NCBI RefSeq assembly: GCF_026151205.1
Contig: NC_087079.1
Coordinates: 16,176,945 to 16,240,944, forward strand
DNA: 64,000 nt
Source: Bolinopsis microptera
Taxonomy: Eukaryota; Ctenophora; Tentaculata; Lobata; Bolinopsidae
Direction: 5' to 3'
Shown: piece by piece, positions 22,966-34,229 of the stretch
Layout: each line of letters opens with the position of its first letter
Position numbering within the stretch: the first letter of the stretch is position 1
Made by a program: the position numbers and the translations under genes
The notes under the pieces: generated by a model
Database searches by the model: none
What the model saw: the letters and a program-made list of their open reading frames with translations, nothing else
Told to the model about the DNA's origin: nothing

Positions 22966-23514
22966 GACTGGAACCACTATATCTGCCTAATCTCAGTTAT
23001 TGTCAATAACGAAGCCTGTGATCCGCACATCAGTCATTGAATGGGCTTGAATTGAACGTCGTGTTATTACTATAAAAAATGGCGCAGTTTATATCTCCGC
23101 CAAAAGCAAATTTGTAAGCACTCACGCGCATTATATCCAACTGTGATATTAAATTTTCGCATTGGATCGTTGCCTATTGGATCGTTGCTATGCCGCGCCC
23201 TGCAGCAATTTATTCCTTCAATTGAGACCTTCGCCCCGCATTTAACTACTCGTCTGATATGATACCTTTATCTTTAAACAGCTTATTTTTTAAACATTTG
23301 ATCAATTATTCTGTCTTATTTTGTTCCATTTTAAACTGTACGATCAGTTGTGAATTTGTTTAATACATTTGAGTTTACAGTTGCAGTGCACTTTATCAGA
23401 TTAGAATTTCAGTTGACTAATATTTTCTTCTCTTAAATCAGCTTATTGTTTAACATTTTATCAATTATTCTGTCTTATTTTGTTCCATTTTAAACTGTAC
23501 GATCAGTTGTGTAT

Positions 23515-25207
23515 GAAAATTATAATGATTGTCACGAGATGTTTGATCTAGTTATTAGAGTTGAGCTATTCCTAGTCCTTGCTACGACAGTATTAAAACT
23601 GTAATAATTGTCACGAGATGTTTGATCTATTGTAGTTTTAATACTGTCATATCAAGGACTAGGAATAGCTCAACTCTAATAACTAGATCAAACATCTCGT
23701 GACAATTATTACAGTGTTAATACTGTCATAACAAGGACTAGGAATATCTCAACTCTAATACAACTAGATCAAACATCTCGTGACAACTATTGTAGTTTTA
23801 ATACTGTCATAGCAGTGACTAGGAATAGCTTAACTCTAATAACTAGATCAAACATCTCGTGACAATTATTACAGTTTTAATACTGTCATATCAATATGTT
23901 CATTATATGCAAGCCTCTTGATTTATATCAAGGACTAGGAATAGCTCAACTCTAATAACTAGATCAAACATCTCGTGACAACTATTGTAGTTTTAATACT
24001 GTCATATCAAGGACTAGGAATAGCTCAACTCTAATAACTAGATCAAACATCTCGTGACAATTATTACAGTTTTAATACTGTAAACTACTAGGTTCCGTAC
24101 AGACTCAACTCTGCACCCGTGTCAATATGTTCATTATATGCAAGCCTCTTGATTTATAACAAGGACTAGGAATAGCTCAACTCTAATAACTAGATCAAAC
24201 ATCTCGTGACAATTATTACAGTTTTAATACTGTCATAACAAGGACTAGGAATATCTCAACTCTAATATAACTAGATCAAACATCTCGTGACAACTATTGT
24301 AGTTTTAATACTGTCATAGCAGTGACTAGGAATAGCTTAACTCTAATAACTAGATCAAACATCTCGTGACAATTATTACAGTGTTAATACTGTCATAACA
24401 AGGACTAGGAATATCTCAACTCTAATATAACTAGATCAAACATCTCGTGACAATTATTACAGTTTTAATACTGTCATAACAAGGACTAGGAATAGCTCAA
24501 CTCTAACAACTAGATCAAACATCTCGTGACAACTATTGTAGTTTTAATACTGTCATAACAAGGACTAGGAATAGCTCAACTCTAACAACTAGATCAAACA
24601 TCTCGTGACAATTATTACAGTTTTAATACTGTCATAACAAGGACTAGGAATAGCTCAACTCTAACAACTAGATCAAACATCTCGTGACAACTATTGTAGT
24701 TTTAATACTGTCATAGCAGTGACTAGGAATAGCTCAACTCTAATAACTAGATCAAACATCTCGTGACAATTATTACAGTTTTAATACTGTCATATCAAGG
24801 ACTAGGAATAGCTCAACTCTAATAACTAGATCAAACATCTCGTGACAACTATTGTAGTTTTAATACTGTCATAGCAGTGACTAGGAATAGCTCAACTCTA
24901 ATAACTAGATCAAACATCTCGTGACAATTATTACAGTTTTAATACTGTCATAACAAGGACTAGGAATAGCTCAACTCTAACAACTAGATCAAACATCTCG
25001 TGACAACTATTGTAGTTTTAATACTGTCATAACAAGGACTAGGAATAGCTCAACTCTGATAACCAGATCAAAAAGCTCGTGACAATTATTACAGTTTTAA
25101 TACTGTCATAACAAGGACTAGGAATAGCTCAACTCTAACAACTAGATCAAACATCTCGTGATAATTATTACAGTTTTAATACTGTCATAGCAAGGACTAG
25201 GAATAGG
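23515..25207. repeat. 79-bp satellite array with inverted start
   Basis: About 18-19 direct copies of a 79-bp unit containing AGTTTTAATACTGTCATA, AAGGACTAGGAATAGCTCAA and CTAGATCAAACATCTCGTGA. Units alternate between GACAATTATTACAG and GACAACTATTGTAG, giving a 158-bp dimer. The first 110 bp (23518-23628) run in the opposite direction, so the array starts with a palindromic junction. Two copies are interrupted by family E sequence at 23891-23928 and 24088-24160. Confidence 0.9.
24088..24160 (+). repeat. Family E element inside the satellite
   Basis: AACTACTAGGTTCCGTACAG through CACCCGTGTCAATATGTTCA to GCAAGCCTCTTGATTTATA, identical to three copies at 49228-49300, 49536-49614 and 49789-49856. 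A partial copy at 23891-23928 is bordered by TATCA on both sides. Confidence 0.8.
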
Positions 25208-25832
25208 GAAACAGGAGAAAAAGCTACAGACCATCAAGGCAGAATTAAAAGAATCATTTACCTAATACTTTTTAACAGTCACAGTGTTTTATAATAAAAC
25301 TTTGTAAGAATTTTGATCGTTCTTTAAAGTTGTGTTTTGTTAACATCATATTTTGTAATTCTCGACTCAAAAAAAGCATGATTATGTAACAAACGAATCT
25401 TTTATCATTAAAAGCAAATCATGCTTTACTGCCGGTTTACTATACGACTGAAGTGCACAATTGTATGGAAAAGTAAATTTATTCTCAATAATACGGGAGG
25501 AGGTGTTCTTACAAAATTGTACTAATATCACCCCCGTAGGTATACCGGTACCGGTACACCGTTATAGGTACTGGTTTATTCTCTACTAAATATCGCTCAT
25601 GTATAATATCGTCTCCCATGCTATTAATGTGCCAAGTTCGAATTCGGTTTCTTGCACTTTACTTATATATAATATTTTGCTTCCTGTAAACTGGTATGTT
25701 AGGAAGCAAAAGAGGCTGTTTAATGTAACTTCAGGAAGGCGCGACTGTGAAAATAGTTGAGAAAACTACGCGCATTAATGCTAAAATGTGATGCTTTTGG
25801 CGGAGATATAAACTGCGCCATAAAAAATATCA

Positions 25833-26430
25833 TAGTATCGGGTAAATTTTTTCAAAATGCACTTGAATGTCATCAATTTAATTAAGTTATCATAAGTTGA
25901 ATAGCTGGCGCATTTACAGTGCTACGTTTTCAATTATTCTACGAACACTTGGAATTAAAATCTATTTATATTTATATTGCATTGTTTAATACTTATAATC
26001 AAGATTGCTAAGTTCAGTGTGTGGACGAAGTATAGCGATGGAATTACTAACATATTTATGACTGTTTGATATTTCTTCGCTGCAGTCTGCATATCATCCA
26101 GAGAAAGCTAATTTTAAAGAAGTAGTCTCGAAATTTTCGGGAATAAACTCAATATTGTGAAACATCATACAAAATATTATATAACGAGTGTTCTCTTTTA
26201 ATAAATCATTTCATTAGTTTTTTGAACTTCCTCTGTTTTCCTCGGAAAATCAGCACAGGAGATCGTATTAAACTTTGCAATTTTCCTTTTGTATACGTCA
26301 TCATCTTCCTGTATCGATTTCACGCGACATAATTAAGTTACGAATCTGGGAATTCCGAGCCCTATTGTTATATTAGTGTTTCTATGTGATAGTATATGTG
26401 AAATGTTTTGACGATTAAGTCGGGGACACT
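25833..26430. other. No gene recognised
   Basis: AT-rich flank between the satellite element and the spliced gene on the minus strand. It would contain that gene's 3' untranslated region. No further features supported. Confidence 0.4.
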
Positions 26431-28362
26431 TCATGATCCCTTTAACAGAACTTTACCCAGTCTGCCACCAAACTGACCTTTTCCTGAAGTTGCATATTTA
26501 ATTGAAAAGTATGCATTATGCCTGGCTATATAGAAAAGGTCGTAATAATTCATTCCATGCAAATTTGGACTACAGAAAGTTTGTTTAAATTTAATTTACC
26601 TTCTTTCACGTTATCAAGCTCACAGAACAAACGAAGTGGTAACTCCACCGAGTGAAGTAAGCACACAGACAGAAAGCAGGGCTTTCCGATCATTTCCTGT
26701 ATGTGTCTTAAAGCACCCTCCTGTAAAGATTACAAATTAGGTATTGTTTTCGTTATATCATAAAAAAGTGATCCTTAAACCGTTTGATCACAAAGTCGTT
26801 TTTTATTACATTAAATTCTTACATTGTATCCCGTAAGCGTGTTGGTACCGTCACTCCCTAGCACCTCTATCTTCTTGTAGTTGATTCGCTTACTCTCCAA
26901 GTAATTGATAATTGTTGATGCGATACCTCTTCCTGAAGGTACCAACAAGAATTAATAACCATTATTATATAATAACCATTTAACTTTATATTCAATAACG
27001 ACATGATTAACTCAAAAAGTATTTTACTACTATACTATCAGAAACTTGTTTTGAGCTTTAAGTTTTATGTTTCAAGTTGAATTAAGTTCAGGCTATGTCG
27101 ACGATAAGATGTTAAGATGTTAAGATGTTAAGATGTTAAGATGTTAAGATGTTAAGATGTTACGATGTTAAGATGTCATAATTTTAAGATGTTAAGATGT
27201 TAAGATATTAAGATGTTAAGATGTTACGATGTTAAGATGTCATAATTTTAAGATGTTAAGATGTTAAGATGGTACGATAAGTTGTTTGACTTGAAACACA
27301 ATGCACAATAAAAACCTGTCTTGTCATCTATAGTGACGAATCCTAGAGAATGTGCACCAGGATATGCCAATATAGTGTATGTTTCTTCCCTGATCTTTTG
27401 GTTCTTTCCGTCGAGCCAAACCAAACTCTCGCTTTCTTTGCCGTCAAAATAGATAGCTATAAAAATTAAAACGTGTAAATCGGGTGATGATCTATATTTT
27501 TGTACAATATATCTTTCATTATTTGGATTGCTTCTTACTTCTTACCATTGAATTCGAGCTGTCCCAGACTAGAAATGAACTGTTCCCGGACGTTATTGGC
27601 AGCCGTCCTCATCTCAGCCTCTGTCAAGAGCCGATGGGTCCCCGTCAATGGCTGTTTCGTCAGGAGTTGAGGAACAGCTAGGCTGGTTGTAATCTGCTGC
27701 TAATCCAGTTATATTCCCGGAGTTCGAAGAGGATGGTGACTGTTCAGGAGATCTCACTCTTGTGGAAAGATTGGTCAACCTGTCCCGCATATTCCTGAAA
27801 AGAATGAATTCTAGATTATTTAGTTGGTTTAAATATTATATATTATACATCTTAATCTAGTTCCGGTGAACCTGCATCCACTCTGATTCTAACATAGACT
27901 CCCTTCCTATCCGACCGATTTACTTTTACTTATTATTCCTGACATCACTTTAAAGCTTTACTGAGTAAACATTACATCTATCAACGAACTAATCTTGATT
28001 CGAGAATCGAGAGAGATATTATTTAAGAATTTTAGATATATCAGAGCATGTGTATAACCTATCAGTCTTATCCGCTCCCAGTATCTTATCTTAATATAAC
28101 TTACTGTAATGGATCAGGAACATGGGAATCAGGTACATGGTTACCTGGGGACCCCAGGCTATTATGTTCATAAACATTAAATAATAAAGATTTGGCGGAA
28201 TGACAGGCTGAGCGCGGCCCAGTAAGTACATGGTGATCGTCTGCAGCACGATCTCTACCAAGAAGGAACTCCTTGTCCAAGAAGGAGTCAAAATTTTCAA
28301 TCGTTTCCCTTTTCCGCATGTTCTTACGCTTTTTCAATTTGTCGTAGAGGCCCTTGATCTTC
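26431..28362 (-). CDS. Spliced transposon-like gene, uncharacterised family
   Basis: A chain of minus-strand exons with matching phases: 28259-28362 (KIKGLYDKLKKRKNMRKRET, NFDSFLDKEF), 27546-27696 (PLTGTHRLLTEAEMRTAANN, VREQFISSLGQLEF), 27316-27456 (AIYFDGKESESLVWLDGK, YTILAYPGAHSLGF), 26823-26932 (ASTIINYLESKRINYKKIEV, GSDGTNTLTG), 26600-26720 (EGALRHIQEMIGKPCFLSVC, LLHSVELPLRLFCELD) and 26431-26483 (GQFGGRLGK, stop). The last five junctions use GT-AG and keep frame; the join between 28259 and 27696 is unsolved, perhaps through an extra exon near 27760-27800. YFDGK and GSDGTN...G resemble the first two acidic motifs of an RNase H fold. Similar proteins occur in many copies in invertebrate genomes, which suggests transposon origin; that part is family memory and inference. 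Confidence 0.6.
27106..27272. repeat. (AAGATGTT)n minisatellite in an intron
   Basis: Around 18 units of an 8-mer TTAAGATG, with periodic variants TTACGATG and a TCATAATTTTAAGATG block that itself repeats, inside the intron between exons 27316-27456 and 26823-26932. Confidence 0.9.
28130..28235. repeat. Family F copy in an intron
   Basis: ACCTGGGGACCCCAGGCTAT, then TAATAAAGATTTGGCGGAAT and GACAGGCTGAGCGCGGCCCA. It matches 22885-22965 in reverse orientation. It lies within the 28258-27697 intron of the spliced gene. Confidence 0.55.
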
Positions 28363-28422
28363 CTGAATTATAATTACATTAATATTGTCATTTCAAAATA
28401 AAATGAAAACGATTTTTCTTAC

Positions 28423-28520
28423 CTTGTTGCCAGAACTAAAAGAAGCACAATGCAGGGAACAAGATGCTGTTGGAATATCAATTATTCATCTTCCACCCGT
28501 AGTCCCTATATGCTATGCTA
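28423..28520 (-). other. Possible upstream exon of the spliced gene
   Basis: A minus-strand frame ending FQQHLVPCIVLLLVLATR runs into a good donor (AAG|GTAAGA at 28421-28422), and its phase matches the exon starting at 28362 (TRK-IKG). It has no visible start codon in context. About 70 bp of it also occurs at 22187-22256, so it may be repeat-derived. Confidence 0.35.
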
Positions 28521-28589
28521 CGACAAAAAATTATTGTGACACGGAACCACAATTTTATATAAGCTGCGCATATTGTTACCATTTTACAT

Positions 28590-29280
28590 TCACGAAAATA
28601 TTTGTTTCGAATCGTCGACGAGCCCAACTCGGCGTGTGTTTTGGTAAATTATGAACCTACAACAAGTTACACCGTAATATTATATGAAAATCGGGCGCTG
28701 AAGCAAATATTACTGGGCCGCGCTCAGCCTGTTATTCCGCCGAATCTCTATTTTACGTTTATATAAATACCTCAGTACACATTGTCATACGTTGTATGAC
28801 CCGCCGCACACGAGTGGGCGGCCCCCTGTATCGTAGAAACTCAAAGACTGTAAGGGTTACGACGTGATAATACAAAGTACACAGTAGTTTTCGGTGATAT
28901 TTGATAAAGTCCCAGGACTCTTTTTGAATCAATTGTTGTCAAGATATGTAAATTGATTATTAACTATGTTTTTACGTATTTTTATTGATGTGGATTCATC
29001 GTCTGTACTAATTCGGAATTCCAAACGTTTCTATCGACTAAAAAGTCTTGACCATTGTTAATGATCTGGCCCGGCGCGCGCTACTTCGTAGCTCGTGCCA
29101 TCGGGCCAACATTTCGAGAAGAAATCGGCCCGCGCTACTTCGAAGAAATTTAGACGAGTAACATCCGTCATTGCTTGTAGCGCGATGCACTACTGGGTCG
29201 CGCGCGCATCAAATAATGCTTCTCGCAACCGTATGCAGATCGGCGAGATGCAAGGATTGACATCGTGAATCAACATCCGT
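28590..29280. repeat. Cluster of family H, A and G copies
   Basis: 28590-28665 is a family H copy (AATCGTCGACGAGCCCAACT, AACCTACAAC). 28708-28742 is part of family F. 28780-28885 is family A module one (CATACGTTGTATGACCCGCC). 29176-29275 is family G (TAGCGCGATGCACTACTGGG, ATTGACATCGTGAATCAA), repeated at 49927-50030. No gene in this stretch; the frames at 28385-28654 and 29209-29406 fall in repeats. Confidence 0.6.
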
Positions 29281-29850
29281 CAAAAAAGTCAAGAAATACA
29301 TTTTAATTTCATCATGATATATTATTATTATTATAGTACATATTGGCGGTGGAGATGCAAGACATTCTTGGCCTGGTAGCACTCTACACTCTAGCTCGGA
29401 ACCCAACCCAAGTAACCCAAGTAACCCATATAGTGATTTGTGATTGTTGATATCGAATTAGTTTTCTTTTTTTTAAAGAAAAAAAGGGGGACCCCAACCC
29501 ATGTAGCTGAGACACCTCACAGCAAATAGACCAAAGTGGCTCTTGCTTGTGATCGGTGCATCAACTACCCGCCGAAGCAGTGGGTTGGGAGTCCCCCCTG
29601 GGATCATTTCGTCCGTAAAATTGTATACAATATAAAATAGTACAGTAAAATATCTACAAAATTTACATAAACAAATCTAGGAGATGAGGTTGAAGGATAC
29701 GTCTTGCAGTTCAAGATGCTGGGCTGTTGGCCTTCCTCTGATTCAAGTGTTGCAATTGGCAAAGCTCAATACAGAGATAGCGGAAATTGTCCACTGCTAC
29801 CAATATTACATATGAAATATCAACAATCAGATATATACACATCTACTCCA

Positions 29851-30849
29851 TCATAGGGGCAGGGATGAGGTTATAAGAGACTTCTGATAGTGGTGTCTCA
29901 TATTTGCTGTCCATTTTTTTCCTCTGTACCCTCGTAGAGCTATGAGTGTGGTTCTTAACATAGCGAATCTTATTCTTGTCCTTACATGTCTTACCACATC
30001 GCAATACATCTCTTTTCTTCCTCTGATTCCCCTCAGTGCAATGAGTGTACTTCTTAACAGATCGAATCTGAATCGTGTTCTGATATGATTTTGGACTTGG
30101 CTCTTGGCTTCTTTTTTGTGGTCAGCTATCATCTCAGAGACACGATCTACAAACACTGTGCAGAGTGATCCCATACCTCCGGAGGTTGTGAAGACTAGAG
30201 GGATAAAGGATCCCTTCTCCGACTGAAGTACTCTCTCTTCATACAAATCTTTCTTTTCTTTCTCATGATCTCTATAGATCTTATCTAGTGGCTTAAATGT
30301 ATTTGTGTCACAGTTAGGATGTGTGACCCTGATGTCATAGAATGTTCTTTCAAAAGGTGCATACAATCCGACAGCTGCTACATCAAGACGGGCTTCATCC
30401 TGGGTGTTGGTCTTCCTTGAGAATGAGCTTGGTTGGACTGGTATGAGTGCTGGTTCTATCCTTACGTCTTTACACTTTGCTTCTCGGAGGAAGAAAGCAG
30501 CAGTGTCTCTTATGGCATTGTGGCACATAGAAACGTATCCACCTAGTTTACAGTCAAGGGCGTTATAGATACTGTTTACATTTCCGCATGCATATTTAAG
30601 GAATACAAACTCCTACCTGTTCAGAACATAGTTGAGGTCCTACAGTGGTAGTGTTGAGAGCCATGTTGAGGCTCCCTTCTCTCTTGCTTGGTCTAGGTGG
30701 TTCTTAAGAGGATGATCTGACTCATTATAGAGCACCTTGAACCTTTGGGAGAGAACCTCCTCTTTCTGTTTCCTCAGTTCTTTTTTCTTTTCTTTTATCT
30801 TGCCCAGGTCCAGCTTGGTAATATCCTGGTCTTGTTGGTTTTCATTCAT
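29851..30849 (-). pseudogene. Retroelement C-terminal region, decayed
   Basis: One minus-strand reading frame runs from 30849 to 29851, broken by two in-frame stops near 30640 and 30613. It reads LDQAREKGASTWLSTLP, LKYACGN, ALDCKLGGYVSMCHNAIRDT, ARLDVAAVGLYAPFERTFYD, IRVTHPNCDTNTFKPLDKIY, ERVLQSEKGSFIPLVFTTSG and LRSTLIALRG. This block (EKGASSWL..LP, then C.CG..H.L.C..GG...RHN.IRD, then a nuclease-like ARLDV...F.D.RV.HP, then E.G.F.P.V.ST.GGM) is well known downstream of reverse transcriptases in cnidarian and other invertebrate genomes. The end LRGYRGKK is a partial duplication of LRGIRGRK. No reverse transcriptase is present, so the copy is 5'-truncated. Confidence 0.65.
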
Positions 30850-30856
30850 CCTCTAC

Positions 30857-31831
30857 GATATAATAACACTGTTAGATATTTAAAATTTGACAGAATTAGG
30901 GGAACAAAACTATTGAAAGGGCCAGGGGATATAGTTATTTCGAAACATACAATCATGCTAGTTAATTCTTTAAATTTTTCGAATTATACGCTCATTGCTG
31001 AATGTGCCGCCATTTTGATGTATATAATCGGCTTTTCTTTAAATCCTGAAAGTTGATCAGTAACCCCAATATAACTCGTGGAGGCGCAGCCTTTTTTCTT
31101 ACAAAAGCAGTCCAGGACAACAGTCACCTTCAACTGAAACAAGAACTGAATGGAGCTGACTCGTATTCTAATCTAGAAGAAATTCCGATTCCAACAAAAA
31201 GCAGCACGCGAAAAGTATTTATCAGAAGAGTTGAATTTCTTTGGAGACAAAATGAATCTCTCCATAATTTAGCCAACTAGTTAAACGGCCCCATATGATC
31301 TCATTTAAATCAAGAGGGAGGATCCTGGGCCCCGAAGTCCACCACCTTTCTGTACTTTCGGAGGTACCAATGTGGCAGGAGACCAGTGCTCGTGCTGCTA
31401 CTGAGCTAAAGCAGTAGAGGGATGGCGGCTTGTCTGGGATCTAACCCATCCTGAAGCAGACCAACACTATGTCCCAACGCACTGGTGTTGGAATGTCTAC
31501 CCCCAGTGCCTGCCCTGGTCAATAAGGCAATCAAGTGAAACCTTTAGCAGAAAAGATGCTATTTTCCCATAATAATTTCTGTGGGTATTATTAATAAGTT
31601 ACTGCGCTAACAGCAGGAGTCAGTATTGAAACAACCTTGCTCATTTTCTGCTAGAAAATGTATAGCAGCTGGCAGCATTCATAGCCTTTAACCATTTACG
31701 TGATTAAACACATATATTTCGATTTAATAGAATGTTGAGTTGTTATAGCACATATGAGACATACAAGAGATTTTCATTATCATATTTGCCACCTACGTAA
31801 TATCATATTTCACAATAATTTATTCATAAGG
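30857..31831. other. Intergenic, likely promoter side of the RRM/SR gene
   Basis: Short frames at 30745-31056 and 31053-31280 show no motif. A stretch at 31325-31510 is less AT-rich (GGGCCCCGAAGTCCACCACC) and might be a repeat; a tRNA-like TAGCTCAGTAG on the minus strand near 31405 is noted but unsupported. The upstream exon of the RRM/SR gene, if any, is not identified. Confidence 0.35.
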
Positions 31832-34229
31832 ATGCCAAAAAAGTCGGCGCTTCCTAATGCATCAGTTTTTGTCAAGAACTTACCCTATGATGCCAAAGAA
31901 GTTGATCTGAAAGACGTATTTGGAAAATTTGGCAGATTACGAGATGTTTATATCCCTCTCGACTTTCACACAAAGGTTGGCAGAAACTTGTTTTAACTTT
32001 TCTTCTCAAATTTGAATTCTTTAATGATATTTTCATCACGAGAGCCTTTAATGTTTGTTTTAAATGTAACGCATACTCCCTCCAACAATCAAGATTCATA
32101 TATATCTTAAATTATATTGAATGCGATCAAGTACAATATTATATTTTCAGGAACCACGAGGTTTTGGATACATTCAATTTGAAAACGAGCAAGATGCTGA
32201 AGCAGCTGTTCAGGAACTACACGGTTTTAAAATGAAAGGTCGAGAACTTGATGTACGCTTTGCAGAAGGGGATCGCAAAAAACCAGGTAATTTTTCATAC
32301 TGATTTATCAGGCATGTGGCAACTCCACATCATTGCAGATCCAGTCTGTTTAAAGTTGCTTTAATAAAAGGTTGTTTTTATTTATTTCAGTGTCCAACAA
32401 GTAACAACCAACTTATATGATATTTTCACAATAAAATATGCAATCAGGTATATCGCTTAATACACAAACCCTTCAATTAACCAACAGAAATTAGTGATAC
32501 AATTAAGATAATATCCTCCAAAATTATGATTTTATCTTAATATATGAACTTTTTATATATATATAAAAAGTATATATATAATATGTACATTTTATTGGCC
32601 ATTCCTCTAATCTGTACTGATTGGTAAAACGCTTTCCATAGTTCCATGTCAAGAAATATGGTTCACCTCCCCAAAATTATCCATGTCTTTGTCCTGTGAA
32701 TTTTGACAAATATTTTCAGGTCAAATGGTGAGGAAGGAAACCACCTCACGGAGAAACAGTTCTTCTGATCGGAGAAGATCAGAGTCCCCACGACGGAGAA
32801 GGAGTTCCCCTCAGCCTCATAGATCAATGAATAGGCGCAACTCCCCTCCTTCTTATCGCAACTCCCACCGGGATCATTCACCATTGTTACGGCAAGGAAA
32901 TCGTTCACCATTAAGACAGAGATCCCCTATCATTCGTCAGCGATCACCTCCTCAGCAAAGATCCCCTACCAGAGGAGGATCTCCTGTAAGAAACAGATTG
33001 ACAGTAGGACTTGACCCAGCTCGCTCTCCTCCTTCCAGGAGAAGAATACCTGTACGAAGGAGCTCCCCAGGCCCAGTTAGAAACAGATCCCCACCGGGTA
33101 AAGAACACATTGTGAGGAGGCAGAGGTCGCCAGCTCCACACAATCGTCCACAGAGAAGGGTCAGGTCTCCTGCTCCTCTTATTGAATCTCCCCCTCAACA
33201 TTCTGACCATGCTTTGAGGCGTTCCCCTGGAAACAGATCCCCTATTCATCGCACTTCCCGTAGATCACCCTCTCCTGGTCTCAGACCCAACGTGAACAGA
33301 AGTAAACACAGCATAAGAGAAGAGTTGATCATATTATCTAGTAGGAGATCTACCAGCCCTCCCAGAGTCCGTCACCATACCAGCCCTTTAACAAACCACA
33401 GGATAACTGTTTCTAATGACAACAAGGATGATAGGACGATAGGGTCCTCACGACAGGGTGGCAGAGTGCGGGCTAGAGATGATCGAATGAATGAAAGGCG
33501 AGATGAAAAAAATGTAGATGATGGTCGACAGTCTAGATATGATGGACTCAGGCGAACACAAGGATCTTTTGATCAGAGTCCTCCAAGGAAAAGGCCAATC
33601 AGGCGCAGCCCCATGCAAGCAAATCACAGTACTGCACCACCCAATAGATCACGTTTCTCTCCAGATATCCCAAAAGGGAGAGTAAGTTCTCGACCTAGAG
33701 GTAGGTCTCCGAAAGGAGGAAGGGATGTTGTGCGTGGGAGGTCACCTCAAGCAAGAGTTTTGCTCGAAACTCCTGAAATACCAGTTCATCATGAGAGAAC
33801 ACATTCACCTCGATCACACAAAATGTCTGACCGGAGACGTGAGGACCACACCAACCGCAGTCGTAGAAGGCAGAGTGATTCTAGACGAAACAATGAAGAG
33901 GATTTTGTAAGTAGTATTCGGATTCTCCGACTTGATACATAGTTAACAGTTTGACAAACATAGCTATCAAATTTTTAATCAGAGATCGTTTGAGAACAGC
34001 CTGCACTATCATTTTTGTGGAGGGACTATACCTGCACCCAAAGATGGAAAGGGTTAAAGTGAAAGTGAAAGAGAAATATGCAACAGGTGAAAATGGAGCT
34101 GTATGAGTCAGTGCAGTTACTGCTTGTTAAATTCTGCTTTTTACCCAGGAGTTTGTTGATGAGGAAGAGTATTACGAAGAGTTGGATGCAATGGATGATA
34201 TGGACAATCTGGACATAGACTTCAACTAA
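31832..34229 (+). CDS. RRM protein with long arginine/serine/proline-rich tail (SR-related)
   Basis: Four exons joined in phase: 31832-31975, 32151-32286, 32720-33906 and 34149-34229, all with GT-AG borders, giving 515 residues. An RRM lies at about residues 10-90 with RNP2 VFVKNL (12-17) and RNP1 RGFGYIQF (51-58), ending RELDVRFAEGDRKKPG. The DVYIPLDFHTKEPRGF linker is the SRSF10/SRSF12/SRSF2-type signature. The remaining roughly 400 residues are rich in R, S and P (SPRRRRSS, RSPPSRRRIP) but have few regular RS dipeptides; the protein ends with the acidic segment EEEYYEELDAMDDMD. The expected role is nuclear pre-mRNA splicing or its regulation. The tail is far longer than in SRSF10, so orthology is uncertain. 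It shares the RRM with the gene at 40137. Confidence 0.85.
32391..32445 (+). other. Possible alternative last exon of the RRM/SR gene
   Basis: TTTATTTCAG (32381-32390) is a good acceptor. Splicing exon 2 (ending 32286) to 32391 gives P-VSNK and a stop at 32402-32404, followed by AATAAA at 32430-32435. This would make an RRM-only protein of about 97 residues. It is a sequence-based suggestion. Confidence 0.4.

Larger units (their letters stand above)
23071..25832. mobile_element. Inverted-repeat element enclosing a satellite
   Basis: TATAAAAAATGGCGCAGTTT then ATATCTCCGCCAAAAGCA on the left (23071-23107) is mirrored by its reverse complement at about 25792-25832. Similarity continues more weakly inward (GCGCATTA on both sides). 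The enclosed 2.7 kb holds a duplicated 80-bp block (about 23277-23355 and 23443-23515) and the 79-bp satellite. No protein is seen. Could be a non-autonomous DNA transposon that acquired the satellite. Confidence 0.55.

Noticed and set aside
23515-25207. Possible CRISPR array (regular direct repeats)
   Set aside because: Eukaryotic DNA with contiguous 79-bp units and no unique spacers; it is a satellite.
31325-31510. Possible tRNA-derived SINE on the minus strand
   Set aside because: TAGCTCAGTAG resembles an A box, but the matching B box is not at the right distance and no second copy is in the window.
32944-33249. Minus-strand frames of about 60-100 residues
   Set aside because: Antisense shadows of the R/S/P-rich exon of the RRM/SR gene.
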